DNA from: Thiorhodospira sibirica ATCC 700588
GTDB lineage: Bacteria; Pseudomonadota; Gammaproteobacteria; Ectothiorhodospirales; Ectothiorhodospiraceae
Direction: 5' to 3'
DNA length: 50,866 nt
Assembly: GCF_000227725.2 (NCBI RefSeq)
Contig: NZ_MU255057.1
Span: forward strand, 3,816-54,681
In this document: piece by piece, positions 1-9,507 of the stretch
Position numbering within the stretch: position 1 is the first letter of the stretch
Layout of the letters: each line of letters opens with the position of its first letter
Made by a program: the position numbers and the translations under genes
The notes under the pieces: generated by a model
What the model was told of the DNA's origin: nothing
Seen by the model: only the letters and a program-made list of their open reading frames with translations
Databases searched by the model: none

Positions 1-610
1 GTTGCAGGGCCTGGCGCACGGTGCGGTAAGTGTCGGTGCCGGGGGTGGTGGGCAGGCAGGTGTGGGCCGTGCGGTTGAAGTGTTCGATGAGCGCAACGAT
101 TTCTTCAGGGGTGCAGCTTCGCGGGGTGGGCAGATAGGCGGCGCGGTCATGGCTCATCGGCGTGGCTGGTGGGGAGGCGGGTGGAGGTGCGGGGGCTTGC
201 ACCGGGGCTGTATTCACCGGGGCGGGGGTCTGTGGCGGCGGAGTTGTCTGCACCGGCGCGGGGGGCGTTGCCACAGGAGCGGTATCAGGTACTGACGGTG
301 TCAGCGAATCAGCGGGCAAGGGCTGCAACACCATCCGATAGCGATTGGTCCGGCGGGCATTGCCCGAAATCACCGCCACCCAGCCCAAGGCTTTAAGCTG
401 ACGGATCGCCCGCTTCACCGTACTGAGCGAGGTTTGTGATTTATCCATCAAGGCTTTGAGTGAGGGCCAGGCCAGACCGCTTTGCGAATTCACAAACAAA
501 ACCAGGCGGGTCGCCACCCGCACCACCGCATGAGACAAACGCCGATCACTAATGACCAAGCGCTCCCATTGAAGGATTTCCGTCGGGGATTGAGCAAACT
601 TTACAGACAT
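1..610 (-). CDS. Helix-turn-helix domain protein, C-terminus beyond window
   Basis: Reading the minus strand from an ATG at 608-610, about 203 codons run without a stop to the left edge. Residues 1-40 (MSVKFAQSPTEILQWERLVI and on) lead into a winged-helix-like segment at about 45-80 with a recognition-helix pattern (KSQTSLSTVKRAIRQLKALG). A Pro/Ala/Thr-rich linker follows at about 100-150, then a folded segment that continues out of view. The HTH type resembles the DNA-binding domain at the front of plasmid, phage or integrative-element replication and regulatory proteins. That comparison is by pattern only, so a replication role is inference. No partner gene is visible. An ATG and an uninterrupted frame with normal codon use support a real gene. 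Confidence 0.6.
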   Translation of the reverse strand, partial: MSVKFAQSPTEILQWERLVISDRRLSHAVVRVATRLVLFVNSQSGLAWPSLKALMDKSQTSLSTVKRAIRQLKALGWVAVISGNARRTNRYRMVLQPLPADSLTPSVPDTAPVATPPAPVQTTPPPQTPAPVNTAPVQAPAPPPASPPATPMSHDRAAYLPTPRSCTPEEIVALIEHFNRTAHTCLPTTPGTDTYRTVRQALQ

Positions 611-800
611 CGCGGTAATCTCCAAACACAAGAAACGGAGACCACCGACTGGATTGAGCGGGGATCGCCAGCACCGGGCAGCATCACAGGCAAGACTTTG
701 CTACAATACGCCGGTCACTGGTGCACTCGACTCTCTATCAGTCGGGGCTTTACACGGGTAAGTGCGCTAACACTCCCGTGACAGTGGCAAACCCTACCGC
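611..800. other. Intergenic, no gene seen
   Basis: The interval lies between the start of the leftmost gene and the tandem repeats. It presumably holds the promoter of that minus-strand gene. I see no convincing coding frame and cannot place a promoter with confidence. Confidence 0.35.
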
Positions 801-1047
801 AAAAAAATTCCTTTGTCTACCCCCCCGGATCGCCGAGTTGTACTCGGCTGATTTTGAATCCGTGTCTGTGTTCCGACAGGCCGAGTGCCACGCGGCGCTC
901 CACGCATTGCAAAAAAATCCCTTTGTCTACCCCCCCCCGGATCGCCGAGTTGTACTCGGCTGGTTTTGAATCCGTGTCTGTGTTCCGACAGGCCGAGTGC
1001 CACTCGGCGCTCCACGCATTGCAAAAAAATTCCTTTGTCTACCCCCT
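801..1047. repeat. Tandem repeat, about 111-bp unit, 2.2 copies
   Basis: Two near-identical units (801-910 and 911-1022) and a partial third (1023-1047) each begin with a run of A followed by CCTTTGTCTACCCCC. Each unit contains a pair of short palindromes (GCCGAGTTGTACTCGGC and GCCGAGTGCCACTCGGC). Differences are a few substitutions and the length of the C run. A relative of the palindromic part lies inverted at about 29565-29650, so the unit is dispersed as well as tandem. No protein is apparent. Confidence 0.8.
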
Positions 1048-1073
1048 TTTGGTTACTTTTTAGCCCGGCCCAA

Positions 1074-1180
1074 AGACTCTCCCCCTGCCAAGGGGGAGTC
1101 CCGCCGCAGGCGGGGAGGGGGTCAAGAACCACCCCGCCCCTACGGGGCACCCCTCCTTGATAAGGAGGGGAGTTTTTTAT
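1074..1180 (+). repeat. Composite palindromic repeat (three hairpins)
   Basis: Three consecutive GC-rich inverted repeats lie side by side: CTCCCCCTGCCAAGGGGGAG, CCCCGCCCCTACGGGG, and CCCCTCCTTGATAAGGAGGGG followed by a T run. The same three hairpins in the same order occur inverted at about 29449-29562. The last hairpin plus its T tail could act as a terminator. The interval 1181-1285 holds nothing I can call. Confidence 0.75.
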
Positions 1181-1285
1181 GCGTAGCGGGTACTCCGCGC
1201 TCCCAGGGGCTGCGCGCTCCCAGCAGGCATTGCCCAGCCTCCCAAGCCCGCCAAACTCCCCGCCATGAAACATCATCCCATCGAC

Positions 1286-1617
1286 TGCTCCTAAAAACCT
1301 AAACAAAGTTGCTTATGCGATTTTTAGGCACTTCGCTCTCCGTTGATAACACCCTTGCGGGCGAGCAACTGGAGTCCTGGTTGAGCAGTCCCAACCGAAT
1401 GGCCGGTCAACACCGGCAACATGGGCGGTTTCAGCCGTCGAAACCCAGCTTGCGCCATAAAAGTGGCCTCGGCGTTCATCCTGAACAGAGAACAACTTTG
1501 CGATTCGACTTCGACCCCGACCATAGAACGCGAAACCTTCGCGTTTGTAGATAACCTATCTACAATGGAGAATTCTGATAAACAATGAAGAAAAAATCAA
1601 GAACTGTTTTTTGCTCC
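1286..1617 (+). mobile_element. 332-bp structured repeat, copy 1
   Basis: This is copy 1 of a four-member family that is exactly 332 bp when counted from the first to the last TGCTCC. The left end holds CCTAAAAA pairing with TTTTTAGG. The right half holds two perfect stems with ACC loops (AACGCGAA/TTCGCGTT and TGTAGATA/TATCTACA), and A6/T6 pairing sits at the extreme right end. An 81-codon open frame (ATG at 1309) occurs in all copies, but it has no ribosome binding site and no recognisable domain, so the element is more likely RNA- or DNA-structured than coding. Copies 1 and 2 share diagnostic bases that copies 3 and 4 lack. The right end sits 13 bp past the stop of the Cache gene. The mobile class is unknown. 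Confidence 0.75.
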
Positions 1618-1629
1618 AAAATCGGCTGC

Positions 1630-3639
1630 CTAAGCTGGAATGAAAATCAGCGCGATGATGTCGTTTTTATAATCATTGGTGGTTTTATATTCACGATAGC
1701 CTCGCGACATGGCCGCCCCCAGTGCGTAGGACTGCTCCTGAAAGGTAATCATTGAGCCTCGCCGTTCGCCATTTTTCAGGCGTAGCAGGTGCGGTTCCAG
1801 TGCCAGCCGCTCGCCGACGGGCAGGTGCTCATGCGTACTGGCAATGATCTGTCCGCCAGGTTCTACAAAGAAGCCAAAGGCGCCGGTTGTGACGATGCCT
1901 TGCGCATCGTGTGGGAGTGCGTCGTTGAGCATGGCCTGAAACTGAGGTGTGGCATCAAATACAATGCCGATGCCGCCGACCGTTTCCACACTATCGGGGG
2001 CATGGATGGCCGTCATGTACACATAGGTTGGCTGGTGTTCATACAGCACTGTTGGCATAAATGCCGAGACCACATATTGTTGCGGGTCCTGGTTATGCAG
2101 GGCCTTGGCAATGGGCATTTCGGCAGGCAGGCGTGTTCCTACCAGCGGTGTCTGCGCGGGATTGGATACGGCGACCACATGACCGTCCAGGTCAAATAGA
2201 AACAGGTTGGTATAAACCGTATACAGCTGATTGATATAGCTTAAAATTCCTTCCAATTCCTGGCGTTGGGCGTGCAGGCTTTCGGGCTGTGCAAAAATTT
2301 CGCGAAAACGGCGAGTCAGTGCCCACCAGCGCACATCGTTGGCGCGTTCGTATAAATTGCGATCCATAATATCAACGGCCAGCGAGGCCTGGAACGAGGC
2401 ATCTGCCAGAAGGGTGTCGCGCAGGGTACGGTGCAGGCTGTGGATGGAGCGATCAAAGACCTCGCGGGTTTTGTGTCCTATGCCCCGGATTTCATTGAGC
2501 ACGGGCATAAATTCCTGGGCATCCTGTTTGGCGGAAATGATCTGTCCATTGAGCACCGCCAGGGTGAGATCATCGGTGACCCGCGCCGCTGCCTGGCTGA
2601 TGTGCGTGAGGGTGTCATCGTGCAATACCTGCTGGATCAGCAGAGGGCTATCCTGATCCAGAGGACTGCTCGCCTCATCGGCAAAGGCCGAATGCAAGGG
2701 CTGCATGACGTGGCCACGCCAGGCAAGCCCCACATAGCCCTGATAGCCACTGGTTGTCGCCGTGCGCACCATATATTCCTTACCTTTGTAGCTCACCAGT
2801 CCCAACTGACCCGGCAAGGCGGGCCTGAGACGTTCCCCGCATGGCAACAGGGTTTCATTATTGCTGGCAATCACCGCATTTTTTTCATCCAGAATCGCTA
2901 TCAGGGTATCTTGTTGCGCCAAATGGGCGAAAATGCCTTGCATTTCATCCTCAAAGCGAAAACAAAGACACAAAATCCCCAGCAAGGGGGAATGGGTATC
3001 GTCGGTGGCGGTGATGCGGGCGGCAAAAAGATGGGCGTGGCGTTGCAGGGGCTGCAAATCCGAGGGGCGAAAGATTTCCAGATAAGGCGGCGCCTGTGCA
3101 CTGGCCAGTTGAGCCAGCAGCGGATCATGGAGGATGGGGGGCAGTGGATTGTGTTCATTGAGGTGGGCGCGAAGCTGGGCATGGGCGTCGATGATAATGA
3201 TCTCATCATAAACGCTGTATTTGGCGGTATAAGCCCGTAAGCGCTCATGGATTTGCTCTGCGCTGGGAGGGTGTGGTGCTGCCGGATCAAGGAAGGCACG
3301 AATATCCCCGTCGGTGGCGAGAAAACCGACATCCGCCGTGCGTTCAAACAGATTGCGCACCAGGATATCAATAGCCACCTGCGCCCGACTGCCCAGATCC
3401 AGATTCAGCTTGCGGATCTTTTCCTGTGCCAGATTTTCCACCAACTGCTGACGCAGTTCCTGAAAACGCTGCTGGGTCATCTCCATCTCATCGAGCAGGG
3501 TTTTAGCCACCTGCAAGCTATTGATTTTGCCTACCAAGGCCACATGCTGCCACCAGCTTCCCAAATGCTGCAGCTCCTGTTCACAACGCAGTACAAATGG
3601 CATATATCGCAGTAACTGCTCTTCGCTCAACATCGTCAC
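1630..3639 (-). CDS. Soluble tandem Cache-domain protein
   Basis: The protein has about 669 residues from the GTG at 3639, which has AAGGGGAT seven bases upstream; an ATG at 3684 is the alternative and lacks a Shine-Dalgarno match. Two related blocks carry the Cache-type pattern: DILVRNLFERTADV near residue 90 and DIMDRNLYERANDVRWWALT near residue 435. Each is followed by a ligand-pocket-like alpha/beta segment. No signal peptide or membrane segment is visible and there is no HAMP, kinase, GGDEF or MCP output domain, so it appears to be a cytoplasmic small-molecule sensor acting through a partner. The C-terminus (ALIFIPA) lies just before a 332-bp repeat, so loss of a further domain cannot be excluded. 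The gene is bracketed by two direct copies of that repeat. The ligand is unknown. Confidence 0.75.
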   Translation of the reverse strand: MTMLSEEQLLRYMPFVLRCEQELQHLGSWWQHVALVGKINSLQVAKTLLDEMEMTQQRFQELRQQLVENLAQEKIRKLNLDLGSRAQVAIDILVRNLFERTADVGFLATDGDIRAFLDPAAPHPPSAEQIHERLRAYTAKYSVYDEIIIIDAHAQLRAHLNEHNPLPPILHDPLLAQLASAQAPPYLEIFRPSDLQPLQRHAHLFAARITATDDTHSPLLGILCLCFRFEDEMQGIFAHLAQQDTLIAILDEKNAVIASNNETLLPCGERLRPALPGQLGLVSYKGKEYMVRTATTSGYQGYVGLAWRGHVMQPLHSAFADEASSPLDQDSPLLIQQVLHDDTLTHISQAAARVTDDLTLAVLNGQIISAKQDAQEFMPVLNEIRGIGHKTREVFDRSIHSLHRTLRDTLLADASFQASLAVDIMDRNLYERANDVRWWALTRRFREIFAQPESLHAQRQELEGILSYINQLYTVYTNLFLFDLDGHVVAVSNPAQTPLVGTRLPAEMPIAKALHNQDPQQYVVSAFMPTVLYEHQPTYVYMTAIHAPDSVETVGGIGIVFDATPQFQAMLNDALPHDAQGIVTTGAFGFFVEPGGQIIASTHEHLPVGERLALEPHLLRLKNGERRGSMITFQEQSYALGAAMSRGYREYKTTNDYKNDIIALIFIPA

Positions 3640-3860
3640 AGCGGTATCCCCTTGGCGGCATGCGGATGGTTTAACCAAAAACATAATGCAAGATATATGC
3701 CTTATGCAGATACCCCGCAGTTTGTCAGGGCAAAATCAGCAGCGCATCCTGTTGGCATGTGTAGACAACCCGACAATCACCGTGACATTTAGGTAAATTC
3801 GCCTTTGTCTGTCGCATACACACGATTTTGACGCAACCGCTGCCGGATTTGTTTAACGCC

Positions 3861-4192
3861 TGCTCCTAAAAACCTAAACAAAGTTGCTTATGCGATTTTT
3901 AGGCACTTCGCTCTCCGTTGATAACACCCTTGCGGGCGAGCAACTGGAGTCCTGGTTGAGCAGTCCCAACCGAATGGCCGGTCAACACCGGCAACATGGG
4001 CGGTTTCAGCCGTCGAAACCCAGCTTGCGCCATAAAAGTGGCCTCGGCGTTCATCCTGAACAGAGAACAACTTTGCGATTCGACTTCGACCCCGACCATA
4101 GAACGCGAAACCTTCGCGTTTGTAGATAACCTATCTACAATGGAGAATTCTGATAAACAATGAAGAAAAAATCAAGAACTTTTTTTTGCTCC
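3861..4192 (+). mobile_element. 332-bp structured repeat, copy 2
   Basis: This copy is almost identical to the one at 1286-1617 and in the same orientation; a visible difference is G to T near the right end (GAACTTTTTTTTGC). It lies in the divergent interval between the Cache gene and frdC, so it separates the two promoters. Together with copy 1 it forms direct repeats around the Cache gene. Its reconstructed empty site is AACGC-CT-CCAACA. Confidence 0.75.
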
Positions 4193-4267
4193 AACAAAAT
4201 CAGGTGAATTTGGCCTGCATGGGCCGGTGGGTTAAATCAATGGCAGGATTTGGGGCTTTTGTTGCAG

Positions 4268-4297
4268 TTGCACATTTTTGCTACGCATCGCTATAAT
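4268..4297 (+). promoter_or_regulatory. Sigma-70-type promoter for frdCAB
   Basis: TTGCAC (4268-4273) and TATAAT (4292-4297) are separated by 18 bp and lie about 55 bp upstream of the frdC start. Both hexamers are close to consensus and no competing gene is nearby. Confidence 0.65.
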
Positions 4298-4351
4298 TCA
4301 CGCCTTTGCCCGGATTTTATCCTCCCCCTCTCCCCGGACTAGAGGTCTTGC

Positions 4352-5266
4352 ATGAGTAAAACAACTGACCTGGCCGATGCGTCGGCAAAGCCTACGCCTT
4401 TGAAAAGCAAGCTACCTGCCCGGCTTGATTTTTGGCAAAGCGCCACGGGGCTTTTTCTGGCGCTGTTTATGTGGCTGCATATGTTTTTTGTGGCCTCGAT
4501 CTTGTTGGGCAAAGATGCGATGTATACCGTTGCGAAGTTCTTTGAAGGCTATCATTTTTTTGGTCAGCCTTACCCCATTTTGGTAACCATTGCGGCAGCC
4601 GGTGTGTTTGCGGTTTTGATTGCACATGCCGGTCTGGCGATGCGTAAATTTCCCGCCAATTATCGTCAGTACAGCACCTTCCGCCGCCACATGAAGAGCC
4701 TGCGCCACGATGACACCAATTTGTGGTTCATTCAGGTCTTCACCGGCTTTGCCATGTTTTTCATGGTATCCATTCATCTTTACATCATGATGACGCAGCC
4801 GCACACCATCGACCCTTATGGTTCCGGGGATCGTATGGTGACCGACTGGATGTGGCCTTTGTATCTGTTGCTGTTGCTGGCCGTTGAGCTGCATGCCTCG
4901 ATTGGGCTGTATCGTCTGGCGGTGAAGTGGGGCTGGTTTGAGGGTAAGGATGCACAAGCGACGCGCCGTCGCCTCAAGCAGGCCAAGTGGGCAGTGACGG
5001 TGTTTTTCCTGGTGCTGGGTCTGGCGACGCTGGCGGCCTATATCAAGGTGGGTCTGGATAATCGCGATAATTACGGTCAGCGGTATGTCCCCAGTTGGGA
5101 GCGGCAGACGCAAGCCCCTACTCCTCAGGCACTGATTCCTGCTGCCCAGAGTGCAGCCCCAGACACAACAGCGCCCAGCGTGGTGGATTCTGCGGTTGAG
5201 GTTGACGCCCCGCTGGCGTCTGATGCTGTTGTTGAGCCATCCGGTCAAGACGTAGGAACAGATTAG
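4352..5266 (+). CDS. frdC: Fumarate reductase cytochrome b subunit (Wolinella type)
   Basis: This is the membrane anchor of a quinol:fumarate reductase, binding two hemes b and passing electrons between quinol and FrdB. Five hydrophobic helices are visible within residues 28-230. The four heme-ligand histidines (43, 92, 142, 181) and the two glutamates linked to proton transfer in Wolinella FrdC (here 65 and 179, in [20 protein letters not shown]) fall one residue from the Wolinella numbering 44, 93, 143, 182, 66 and 180. The protein is 304 residues, about 50 longer than Wolinella FrdC. The excess is an Ala/Pro/Thr-rich tail from about residue 245 without recognisable structure. It is first in frdCAB, one base before frdA. 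Direction of catalysis in vivo (fumarate reduction or succinate oxidation) cannot be told from sequence. Confidence 0.93.
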   Translation: MSKTTDLADASAKPTPLKSKLPARLDFWQSATGLFLALFMWLHMFFVASILLGKDAMYTVAKFFEGYHFFGQPYPILVTIAAAGVFAVLIAHAGLAMRKFPANYRQYSTFRRHMKSLRHDDTNLWFIQVFTGFAMFFMVSIHLYIMMTQPHTIDPYGSGDRMVTDWMWPLYLLLLLAVELHASIGLYRLAVKWGWFEGKDAQATRRRLKQAKWAVTVFFLVLGLATLAAYIKVGLDNRDNYGQRYVPSWERQTQAPTPQALIPAAQSAAPDTTAPSVVDSAVEVDAPLASDAVVEPSGQDVGTD

Positions 5267-5267
5267 A

Positions 5268-7244
5268 ATGAATATTGTTTATACCGATGTATTGGTAATC
5301 GGCGGCGGACTTGCCGGTTTGCGCACCGCTGTGGGGGTGAAACGCCGTGGCCATGAGGCGATTGTCTTAAGCCTGATTCCGGCCAAGCGTTCACATTCTG
5401 CAGCCGCTCAGGGGGGGATGCAGGCCAGTCTGGGCAGCAGCACCATGGGCGAGGGCGATAACGAAGACGTGCATTTTGAAGACACCGTGCGCGGCAGCGA
5501 CTGGGGTGCCGATCAGGCGGTGGTGCGCATGTTTGTTAATACCGCGCCCAAGGCCGTGCGCGAGCTGGCCGCCTGGGGCGTGCCGTGGAGTCGGGTGCAG
5601 CAGGGTGAGCGTGAGTCCATCATCAATGCCGAGAAGGTGACCATCCGCGAAAAGGCCGAGGCCCACGGGCTGATTACCGGGCGTGATTTTGGCGGCACGA
5701 AAAAGTGGCGTACCTGCTATACCTCTGATGGCACCGGTCATTCCATGCTCTATGCCCTGGGCGATCAGGCGATTGCCTACGCTATTCCGGTGATAGAGCG
5801 GCAGGAGGCGTTGGCCCTGATTCATGACGGGCAGCGCTGCTATGGCGCGATTGTGCGTGACCTGATCACCGGCGCGTTGACGGCCTACGTTGCCAAGGCC
5901 ACCACCATCGCCACCGGCGGTTATGGGCGGCTGTATGAGGTTTCCACCAGTGCCATCATCTGCGAAGGCATTGGCGCGGCGCTGGCGCTGGAGACCGGCG
6001 TGGCGACGCTGGGCAATATGGAAGCGGTGCAGTTTCATCCCACGGCGATTATCCCCGCCGGTATTCTGACCACGGAGGGCTGTCGTGGTGATGGCGGGCT
6101 GTTGCGCGATGTGGATGGGTATCGCTTCATGCCCGATTATGAGCCGGAAAAGAAAGAGCTGGCCTCGCGTGACGTGGTGTCACGGCGTATGACCGAACAT
6201 ATGCGCAAGGGCAAAGGGGTTAAATCGCGCTACGGCGATCATCTATGGCTGGATATCACCGTGTTGGGCCGGGCGCATATTGAGAAAAACCTGCGCGAAG
6301 TCAAGGAAATCTGTGAATATTTCCTCGGCATTGACCCGGCCACGCAATGGATTCCGGTGCGCCCGACGCAGCATTACACCATGGGCGGGGTACGCACCCA
6401 GCACACCGGCGAAAGCCCTAACCTCAAGGGGCTGTATTCCTGTGGTGAGGCGGCCTGCTGGGATATGCACGGTTTCAATCGCCTGGGGGGCAACTCGGTG
6501 GCCGAGACGGTGGTTTCAGGGATGATTGTCTCGGAATTCATTGCCGATTTCTGTGATTCCCCGGACAGTGAGCTGAATCTCTCCACTGGCCTGATCCGTG
6601 AATTCTATCAGCGCGAAAGCGCCAAGCTGAACACCCTGCTCAACAGCACTGGCAATGAAGATGCCTTTGCCCTGCGTCGGCAGATGGAATCCATCATGAT
6701 GGACAAAGTTGGCATCTTCCGCACCGGGCCGGAATTACAGACCGCCGTGGACGAGCTGCAAGCGTTGCTCACGCGCAGCCGTAACATTGGCCTGCGCTGT
6801 CATGCCAGCGGCGCCAATCCTGAGCTGGTAGCCGCTTACCGTATCCAGAAGATGCTCAAAGTGGCACTGACCGTGGCCTACGGCGCACTGGCGCGTACTG
6901 AAAGCCGGGGCGCACACTCGCGTGAAGACTATCCGCAGCGGGATGATCAAAACTGGCTCAAGCGGACCCTGGCCAGCTGGAAGGATGAAAACGACACCCT
7001 GCCCACGCTCAGCTATGAAGATCTGGACGTGATGAGTATGGAACTGCCGCCAGGCTTTCGTGGCTACGGAGTACGCAACCACATTGATCACCCCGATACC
7101 GAGCGCCGTCAGGCCGAAGTCGAAGCCAGGCGCAAGGAACACAGCGACCGCTTCAGTCTGCAACAGGCCCTGATGCCCTATGAACACCTGCTACCCGAAT
7201 CCTGTCGGGGTAGAAACGAACGCCTTTCGGAGCCCTTGTCGTGA
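5268..7244 (+). CDS. frdA: Fumarate reductase flavoprotein subunit
   Basis: This is the catalytic subunit of 658 residues that interconverts fumarate and succinate with covalently bound FAD. The N-terminal dinucleotide motif is [12 protein letters not shown] (about residues 8-19). [10 protein letters not shown] near residue 42-51 contains the histidine that carries [36 protein letters not shown] (catalytic Arg region), HYTMGGVRT and [13 protein letters not shown] match the substrate- and FAD-binding blocks of the family. The start codon follows AGGAA and begins one base after the frdC stop. The end overlaps the frdB GTG by four bases, indicating translational coupling. No damage is seen. Confidence 0.95.
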   Translation: MNIVYTDVLVIGGGLAGLRTAVGVKRRGHEAIVLSLIPAKRSHSAAAQGGMQASLGSSTMGEGDNEDVHFEDTVRGSDWGADQAVVRMFVNTAPKAVRELAAWGVPWSRVQQGERESIINAEKVTIREKAEAHGLITGRDFGGTKKWRTCYTSDGTGHSMLYALGDQAIAYAIPVIERQEALALIHDGQRCYGAIVRDLITGALTAYVAKATTIATGGYGRLYEVSTSAIICEGIGAALALETGVATLGNMEAVQFHPTAIIPAGILTTEGCRGDGGLLRDVDGYRFMPDYEPEKKELASRDVVSRRMTEHMRKGKGVKSRYGDHLWLDITVLGRAHIEKNLREVKEICEYFLGIDPATQWIPVRPTQHYTMGGVRTQHTGESPNLKGLYSCGEAACWDMHGFNRLGGNSVAETVVSGMIVSEFIADFCDSPDSELNLSTGLIREFYQRESAKLNTLLNSTGNEDAFALRRQMESIMMDKVGIFRTGPELQTAVDELQALLTRSRNIGLRCHASGANPELVAAYRIQKMLKVALTVAYGALARTESRGAHSREDYPQRDDQNWLKRTLASWKDENDTLPTLSYEDLDVMSMELPPGFRGYGVRNHIDHPDTERRQAEVEARRKEHSDRFSLQQALMPYEHLLPESCRGRNERLSEPLS

Positions 7245-7996
7245 GTACCGTCAATCCCACTGAAGCCCAGCAGCCGCCGCGCACCCTGAAAATCTCGATT
7301 TTGCGCCACAACCCGCAAGATCCTGCCAGCGTGCCGCACATGCAGACCTTTACGCTGGAAGAAGCCCCGGCCATGACCCTGTTTGTGGCCCTCAATGATC
7401 TGCGTGAACACCAAGACCCCTCGCTGCAATTTGATTTTGTCTGCCGCGCCGGGATTTGCGGCAGTTGCGCGATGGTGATCAACGGGCGTCCTGGGCTGGC
7501 CTGCCGGACCCTGACCCACACCCTGGCGCCGGAGATTACCCTGGCCCCGCTGCCCTTCTTTGAGCTGATTGGCGATTTATCCGTCAATACCGGCAAATGG
7601 ATGCGCAGCATGAGCGAACGCCTGCAAACCTGGATTCACAGCACCGACAGCGTAGACATCAAGCGCCTGGAAGCCCGCATGGAGCCGGAACTGGCCGAGG
7701 CCATTTACGAGCTGGAGCGCTGCATTGAGTGTGGTTGCTGCGTTGCCGCCTGCGGAACGGCGCAGATGCGCGAGGACTTTGTCGGCGCGGTTGGCATGAA
7801 CCGCATCGCCCGCTTCCGTCTGGACCCGCGTGATCAGCGCAGCGATGAGGCTTTTTATGACTTGATCGGCGACGATGATGGCATATTTGGCTGCATGTCA
7901 CTGCTCGGCTGTCAGGATGTCTGCCCGAAAAACCTGCCACTGCAAAGCCAGATTGCCTTCCTGCGCCGCAAGATGGTCAAAGTAGGACTCTCCTGA
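7241..7996 (+). CDS. frdB: Fumarate reductase iron-sulfur subunit
   Basis: This 251-residue protein carries electrons from FrdC hemes to FAD. The ferredoxin domain has [11 protein letters not shown] and a later LACR for the [2Fe-2S] centre (about residues 68-88). [12 protein letters not shown] (about 162-173) supplies the [4Fe-4S] ligands, and [14 protein letters not shown] (about 218-231) supplies the remaining ligands for the [3Fe-4S] and [4Fe-4S] centres. The GTG start overlaps the frdA stop (GTGA). A strong terminator follows 40 bp after the stop, closing the operon. Confidence 0.95.
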   Translation: MSTVNPTEAQQPPRTLKISILRHNPQDPASVPHMQTFTLEEAPAMTLFVALNDLREHQDPSLQFDFVCRAGICGSCAMVINGRPGLACRTLTHTLAPEITLAPLPFFELIGDLSVNTGKWMRSMSERLQTWIHSTDSVDIKRLEARMEPELAEAIYELERCIECGCCVAACGTAQMREDFVGAVGMNRIARFRLDPRDQRSDEAFYDLIGDDDGIFGCMSLLGCQDVCPKNLPLQSQIAFLRRKMVKVGLS

Positions 7997-8035
7997 TCGG
8001 CTGGTCTGTAGAGGCCGTTTTCGGGGTATTTTTGC

Positions 8036-8068
8036 AAAAAGCGACACCTGCAGGGTGTCGCTTTTTTT
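8036..8068 (+). terminator. Intrinsic terminator of frdCAB
   Basis: A perfect inverted repeat (GCGACACC TGCA GGGTGTCGC) is flanked by AAAAA on the left and seven T on the right. It begins 40 bp after the frdB stop. The flanking A and T runs could let it work in both directions. Confidence 0.85.
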
Positions 8069-8087
8069 GTGGCTTTCCTGCGCTGGA

Positions 8088-8115
8088 ATTCCTGTTAAAT
8101 TTATGGACTTTTGAG
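8088..8115 (+). repeat. 28-bp direct repeat, left copy
   Basis: ATTCCTGTTAAATTTATG is followed by GACTTTTGAG here; the copy at 11546-11573 matches at 26 of 28 bases. The right copy ends 7 bp before the start codon of the 103-aa feo-cluster protein. The pair brackets both GGDEF-type genes. Confidence 0.7.
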
Positions 8116-8401
8116 TTTTTTTATTGGTATCGGCTATGGCAGGTTTCACTACGATGTCATTTTATCACTCAACGGGGGCCGAGGTTTTTCGAGGCGCCCT
8201 TATGTATTCCCATTTTGTTGAGCTAATGCCGATAGTTATCAGCTCAGCATTTGAATATAATGCGCTTGCGCTGACCTGACGGTGTTTCCTGCTCGCCAGG
8301 CCTGTCAATCCGGTTTCACAGCGTGGCAGCGCCTATACCTCTGAACCGGTTTAGGTAGATGATGGAACGGATGATGGAATCACAACGACTGAGCCGCCCG
8401 T
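8116..8401. other. Intergenic upstream of broken GGDEF gene
   Basis: No coding frame is convincing. A perfect TATAAT occurs at 8256-8261 without a good -35 partner. The interval probably held the promoter of the broken membrane-PAS gene that follows. Confidence 0.35.
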
Positions 8402-9500
8402 ATGGATATCCCGACACTGTTTCTGATCACCGCATTGACCAACGTCTTATTGGCGGTGGGATGGCGGCCATGGCGGATCGTCCCGAAAACGATGCCATGT
8501 GGCCGTGGGCGCTGGCGGCGCTGGTCAATGCCGGTGGCTATCTGGGTTTTATCTGGCATGCGCACAGCGGCCATCCTGTTTTATTGCTGATCTCGAATCT
8601 GCTGATCGGTGCCTGGCTGGCGCTGGTCGGTGAGGGATTTAAGCGATTTTACGCCCACGCCTGGCCGCGTGGGCTGCTGTGGCTGCCACTACCGATTATG
8701 CTGGTCGGGGTGCTGTTACTGCTGGAAAACTTTCAGGGGCGGGTTGTGGTGGTCGCGCTTATCCTCTCCTGCCAGGTTTTACTGTTGCTGTTTATGGTGT
8801 GGCACCATCGGCAGGAGACGCCAGGGCGTGGATACCTCATCATTATCATCAGTCTGCTGGCTTTGCTAATCCTGCTCAGTATCCGCGCCCTGATGGCATT
8901 TCTGGGGGCGCTGGAAAACATGTCCAGCATCTTCCAAAGCAATGCCCTGCAGGTGTTGACCTTTCAGGCGGGCCTGCTGGCCATGATTTTGCTGGCGCTG
9001 GGTGTGATTGTGCTGACACTGGAACGCACCGAGCAGATTCTCGCCGCCAGCGAACGCCGTTTCCGCATTCTGTTTGAAGCGTCACGCCAACCGCTGACCC
9101 TGATGGATCGTGATGGCTCTTTACGACCGTCAATCCAGCGGCGCTCCGATTATTTCATCTGCAACAACCGCAACAGCTGATCGGTCGGGCATTGAAGGAT
9201 TTTTCGCCCCCGCAGCAACCCGATGGTCAGCCCTCGATGTCATCCGCCGCCGCGATGCGCACACAGACCCTGAGCCAGGGCGGGCATGAATGCGAATGGC
9301 ACTATCTTCTACACACCGATGGACAGACTTTCGATGTGCTGCTGATTCTCACCGCCATCCAGTACGAAGAAGGAGCGCTTTTGCATATCGCCTGGAACGA
9401 CATTACCATTACCCAGCGCAAGGCCACTGAGACCCAGCTGCGCATCAACGAGGAAAAATTCCGCACCTTTGTCGAAGATGCCAATGACCAAAGAGATTAA
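8402..9500 (+). pseudogene. Truncated, frameshifted membrane-PAS sensor (paralogue of next gene)
   Basis: From ATG at 8402 the frame reads MDIPTLFLITALTNVLLA. It shifts at about 8455 into GGMAAMADRPENDAMWPWAL and shifts again at about 9120 (after LTLMDRDGSL) into the frame holding LKDFSPPQQPDG and FVEDAND. It then stops at 9500 just where the paralogue enters its second PAS domain. Seven hydrophobic helices (to about residue 210) and one PAS domain are recognisable; the second PAS and GGDEF are absent. The segment is colinear with residues 1 to about 365 of the intact gene starting 8 bp later. At least two frameshifts plus loss of output make it non-functional as one protein. Confidence 0.8.
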
Positions 9501-9507
9501 GATTTAA

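Noticed and set aside
2-295. Plus-strand open frame at the left edge
   Set aside because: The minus strand carries an uninterrupted frame with an HTH domain and natural codon use over the same bases; the plus-strand frame is glycine/arginine-rich antisense.
801-1047. CRISPR array
   Set aside because: Only two full units of about 111 bp lie head to tail without spacers, and no cas genes are present.
1309-1554. 81-codon open frame present in all four 332-bp copies
   Set aside because: It has no ribosome binding site, no recognisable domain and an unusual composition. Its conservation is explained by the near-identity of the copies, and open frames occur on the opposite strand as well.
1286-1617. 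332-bp repeat as a group I or group II intron
   Set aside because: I find no GUGYG start or AY end of group II introns, nor a domain V-like hairpin, nor a convincing group I core. Copies also lie in intergenic DNA, and the copy in the adhesin leaves a stop codon in frame.
1286-1617. 332-bp repeat as an integron attC cassette site
   Set aside because: The GTTRRRY-type core sites and a long imperfect palindrome spanning the unit are absent.
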